Under the pieces are notes generated by a model. The model worked only from the letters and a program-made list of their open reading frames with translations, did no database searches and was not told where the DNA came from. Made by a program: the position numbers and the translations under genes. Of a DNA stretch of 64,000 nucleotides, positions 59,470 to 64,000 are shown in pieces. This DNA is from Lysobacter gummosus (GTDB taxonomy: Bacteria > Pseudomonadota > Gammaproteobacteria > Xanthomonadales > Xanthomonadaceae). Position 1 is the first letter of the stretch; each line of letters starts with the position of its first letter. The stretch lies in the NCBI RefSeq assembly GCF_001442805.1, contig NZ_CP011131.1:2976001-3040000 (forward strand), in the 5' to 3' direction.

Positions 59470-60021
59470 ATGAAAGCCTCGCTTTCGCTGCTGCATCCCG
59501 TCGCCGTGCTTGCAGCCCTGGTGCTGACCGTGTCGAGCGCGGGCTGCTCGAAGTCGCCCGAACGCCCGCTCCACATTTCGGTGATCGATCACATCAACAT
59601 GGTCGGCGACCATGTGCTGGTGAAAGGCGACGGCGAGCATCGCGCCGAAATCGCCCCCGACGGCGCCCTGAGCATCGACGGCAAGGCGCAAACCCTGAGC
59701 GCGGCGCAGCAGGCGATCAGCCGGCGGTACTACCAACAGGCCATGGGTGTCGGCCAGGACAGCGTCGCGATGGGCAAGGCCGGCGCGGCGATGGCCGGCC
59801 AGGCGGTGAGCACCGCGGTCGAGGAGCTGAGCAAGGGCCAGCCGGAGCAGATCGGCAAGAAGGTCGAAGCCGAAGCCTCGAAGCTGCAGGCGCGGGCGAT
59901 GAAGATGTGCGATCGCATCGCCAGCCTGCGCGGCGCGCAGGACGAACTGCGCGCCTCGTTGCCGGCGTTCGCGCCGTTCGCCAAAATCGACGCCGACGTG
60001 GCGAAGGATTGCCGCCGCTAG
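59470..60021 (+). CDS. Lipoprotein, possibly DUF2884 (YggN-like)
   Basis: 183 residues. Lipobox VSSAGC with Cys26. The mature part has HISVIDHINMVGDHVLVKGD, GALSIDGKAQTLSAAQQAIS and a Gly/Ala-rich helical region, resembling YggN/DUF2884 in pattern (small 'SIDG' strand then 'LSAAQQ' helix). Probably an envelope lipoprotein. It follows the DUF4097 gene by 74 bp containing a strong hairpin. Family call tentative. Confidence 0.78.
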   Translation: MKASLSLLHPVAVLAALVLTVSSAGCSKSPERPLHISVIDHINMVGDHVLVKGDGEHRAEIAPDGALSIDGKAQTLSAAQQAISRRYYQQAMGVGQDSVAMGKAGAAMAGQAVSTAVEELSKGQPEQIGKKVEAEASKLQARAMKMCDRIASLRGAQDELRASLPAFAPFAKIDADVAKDCRR

Positions 60022-60112
60022 TTCAAAGCGAGCCGCCGGTCGCGGCCCGCCGTTCGCCACCAGGCCCTGCGCGAGCAAGGCCGTGGCCGATAACCGCCCC
60101 CCGGACGCCGGC

Positions 60113-60541
60113 TTATTCCAGTTCGTCGCCCGAGCCCATGCCCGCGCCCGCGCCGCTGTCGCGGGTATTCTTCTGCACCGCGATCGCCGCGAACAGGCTC
60201 AACGCATAGGCCATGCCGTAGAAGCCTTTCTCGCTGAAGCTGATCTGCGCGTTCCACAGGCCGATGAACAACAGCAGCAGCGCGCTGACCACCGACACGC
60301 AGGCCAGGCCGTAGTAGATGTTCGTGACCGGGACGCCTTCCATCCGGTCGCGCACCGCCTTTTGCACCGACACGGCGGCGAACAGGCCGTAGAGCAGCAG
60401 GGTCAGGTAGTAGCCTTTTTCGTTGAGTTGCATGCTCGCGTTCCACAGGCCGATCAGATAGGCCAGTGCGCCGAGCATGAGCGCGGTCCACGAAGCGCCG
60501 ACGAAAGCCGCCGAGGGTTTGCCGGAAATGGCACGGTTCAT
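60113..60541 (-). CDS. yiaA: YiaA-like inner-membrane protein
   Basis: 142 residues with two tandem YiaAB two-helix repeats: [20 protein letters not shown] and [20 protein letters not shown], each followed by a helix ending in VQKAVRDR or VQKNTRDS. Four membrane helices. Function unknown. The ATG at 60541 leaves a short cytosolic start. Confidence 0.92.
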   Translation of the reverse strand: MNRAISGKPSAAFVGASWTALMLGALAYLIGLWNASMQLNEKGYYLTLLLYGLFAAVSVQKAVRDRMEGVPVTNIYYGLACVSVVSALLLLFIGLWNAQISFSEKGFYGMAYALSLFAAIAVQKNTRDSGAGAGMGSGDELE

Positions 60542-60917
60542 ATCGCATCCTTGAGCGTTGGTAGCGGCGGGCAAATGCCAAAGTCGCCGTCGAAAGACGG
60601 GCTGCCGTGCGGGCGCTCCCAGCCCGCGCGCTCACTATGCCAAGCGCCCGCGGCGCTGTCATCCGCGATCAAGCGATCGCGCGCGCGATCGCATCACGCC
60701 AGCCGGACCGGCCCGCCTGATGCGCAGCGTGATTGCCTGGGTTCGCGGCCCGCGGCGACCGCGCCGCGTTGAGACTCGAAGAGAAACCGCGAACCTGTGT
60801 GAGCCGGCGCGCGGGCTTGAACGCCTGCGCCGGCGCGCGACGGCGAAACCGTCGCTCACCTTGCCCGTGCTTTTACCGATGCCCGGGCCGGAACCAGTCC
60901 CGGCCCGGGGCGACCGG
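60542..60917. other. Gap with hairpin after small lipoprotein gene
   Basis: 376 bp without a convincing gene. A GC-rich hairpin at 60882-60909 (CCCGGGCCGG / CCGGCCCGGG) sits about 10 bp after the small lipoprotein stop on the minus strand, but is not followed by T residues on either strand. Nothing else seen. Confidence 0.5.
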
Positions 60918-61097
60918 TCAGTGCTTCGGTGCGACTTGAGCGACCGTGGCCTGCGCGGCTTGCGCCGCCGCGGGCGCGGCCTTCGCGGTCAGATCGATCT
61001 TGACGCTCTCGCCGAAGGGAATGAATTGCGGCTTGCAGGCAGCGCAAACCAGCAGCGAGAGGACAGCGGCGTACCGAAGAAAATGCCTGGACTTCAT
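60918..61097 (-). CDS. Small lipoprotein, 59 residues
   Basis: A small gene: ATG at 61097, TGA at 60918-60920. Basic start MKSRHFLR, hydrophobic core YAAVLSLLV and lipobox LVCAAC with Cys21, then KPQFIPFGESVKIDLTAKAA and an Ala/Gln/Val tail ending APKH. GGAG lies 9 bp before the ATG. A short outer-membrane or inner-membrane lipoprotein is likely; function unknown. The features (lipobox plus ribosome site plus Ala-rich mature part) are better than chance for this GC content. Confidence 0.72.
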   Translation of the reverse strand: MKSRHFLRYAAVLSLLVCAACKPQFIPFGESVKIDLTAKAAPAAAQAAQATVAQVAPKH

Positions 61098-61609
61098 GAG
61101 CGATGCTCCATCGTTATGGCTGGCCGGATCGGACCAGTGATTTCTGGGGGAGAAACTCGTCCGCGCGGAGCATCCGGCGCCGCGCGGAACGGACTACATA
61201 AACCGCCAATATGAAACCCGGCATGGCGCCACGGTTACCGCTCAATAACCGTCCGCCCGCGCCGGGTATCGGCGGGTGCGCCCGGCGGCCGAGACCGCCG
61301 GTTCCGCGGCGCAACGCCGCGAGGACGGCGCGCCAGGGAATCTGTACGCGGATAAAGATAGCCTGGGACCGTAATGGTCCAATCCGCATGGCCCCTAGTC
61401 GCAGCCCGGCGCGGCCCCCTGTCCGACACGCGGAAAGATTATCCGGCGCGATGCCGGTTACCTCCCCTGTGCGCGCCGAGGATATCCAAGGGCCAACAAC
61501 GGAACCCCCAATTCGGTCGCGAAACAAAATCCTGGAACATTTACGCGCTAAAACCTTCACTTGGCCTTGACGCGACGCGCGAGGATTTTGCGCGAAGCCG
61601 CGGTCCGGC
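61098..61609. other. Gap downstream of fumC
   Basis: 512 bp between fumC (minus strand, ending 61610) and the small lipoprotein gene. No family-supported ORF. AAAATCCT at 61527-61534 and AGGATTTT at 61582-61589 form a widely spaced inverted repeat just behind the fumC stop, too far apart for a usual terminator. Confidence 0.5.
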
Positions 61610-63082
<1,473 letters not shown>

Positions 63083-63218
63083 TGCCAACTCCATTGAGTC
63101 GTGGGGGAGACGCGCCGCCTGTCGCGCCGCGCGTCGTATCAATCAGGTCTGGGGCGAGCCCGGCTATCGCAAGGGCGCACGCCATGCTGGCATCGTTTTT
63201 CGCTGGCGGCCGTCATGA

Positions 63219-64000
<782 letters not shown>

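Noticed and set aside
61211..61570. Possible 119-codon gene in the gap after fumC
   Set aside because: Composition is Pro/Arg-rich, no ribosome site and no family resemblance; likely random frame in GC-rich spacer.

Overview
The window is a GC-rich chromosomal segment. Gene content points to a gamma-proteobacterium of the Xanthomonadaceae, most like Lysobacter. The clues are a methionine synthase split into two genes behind an ArsR/methyltransferase regulator, a YtrA-type GntR/ABC operon with a GGTG-N16-CACC operator, a kynurenine (3-hydroxyanthranilate) pathway operon, a 180-kDa-class NAD-glutamate dehydrogenase, FkpA-like isomerases and many short intergenic palindromes. The taxonomy is inferred from gene content, not from a marker gene. 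I see no rRNA, tRNA, CRISPR array, prophage or insertion-sequence transposase.

Layout. (1) 1-11.2 kb, minus strand: two Tat-signal TldD-like metalloproteases with one TldE-like partner, then a DUF4159 protein, a MoxR ATPase, a DUF58 protein, a BatA-type membrane protein, a large DUF4175-like membrane protein and the start of another membrane protein. (2) 11.65-20.5 kb, plus strand: tryptophan/kynurenine catabolism (semialdehyde dehydrogenase, carbonic anhydrase, aminomuconate deaminase, 3-hydroxyanthranilate dioxygenase, ACMS decarboxylase, kynureninase, kynurenine 3-monooxygenase), interrupted by a small GIY-YIG nuclease gene lying between inverted repeats and ending in exonuclease I. (3) 20.6-33.4 kb: mixed accessory and housekeeping genes (DUF2461, MFS transporter, secreted hydrolase plus DUF4785 protein, DUF2939, LprI-like protein, 5'-nucleotidase, amino acid permease, LysR regulator with a divergent reductase, Nudix hydrolase, NAD kinase), with several repeat-filled gaps. 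(4) 33.7-40.4 kb, minus strand: NAD-glutamate dehydrogenase and acyl-CoA dehydrogenase. (5) 40.8-46.6 kb, plus strand: SahR-like regulator, two-gene MetH and a YiiX-like cysteine peptidase. (6) 46.8-51.2 kb: small secreted protein, TetR/SDR divergent pair, alpha/beta hydrolase, a 300-bp palindrome, then DUF2058 and SlyX. (7) 51.3-55.5 kb, minus strand: UDP-glucose dehydrogenase, two FKBP isomerases, glutathione peroxidase. (8) 55.7-60 kb, plus strand: GntR/ABC envelope operon with a DUF4097 repeat protein and a lipoprotein. (9) 60.1-64 kb: YiaA, a 59-residue lipoprotein, fumarase C and the start of purB.

How genes cooperate. Kmo, KynU, HaaO, ACMSD, the dehydrogenase and the deaminase form consecutive steps from kynurenine to 4-oxalocrotonate-level products; tryptophan dioxygenase and kynurenine formamidase are not in the window. 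The SahR-like protein, its palindromic operator and metH form a self-contained module of the SAM cycle. The most unusual items are: a palindromic repeat absorbed in frame into metH; a GIY-YIG gene inside a REP pair; the 300-bp palindrome between convergent genes at 49.8-50.2 kb; the exported TldD pair linked to a MoxR locus; and a carbonic anhydrase inside the kynurenine operon.
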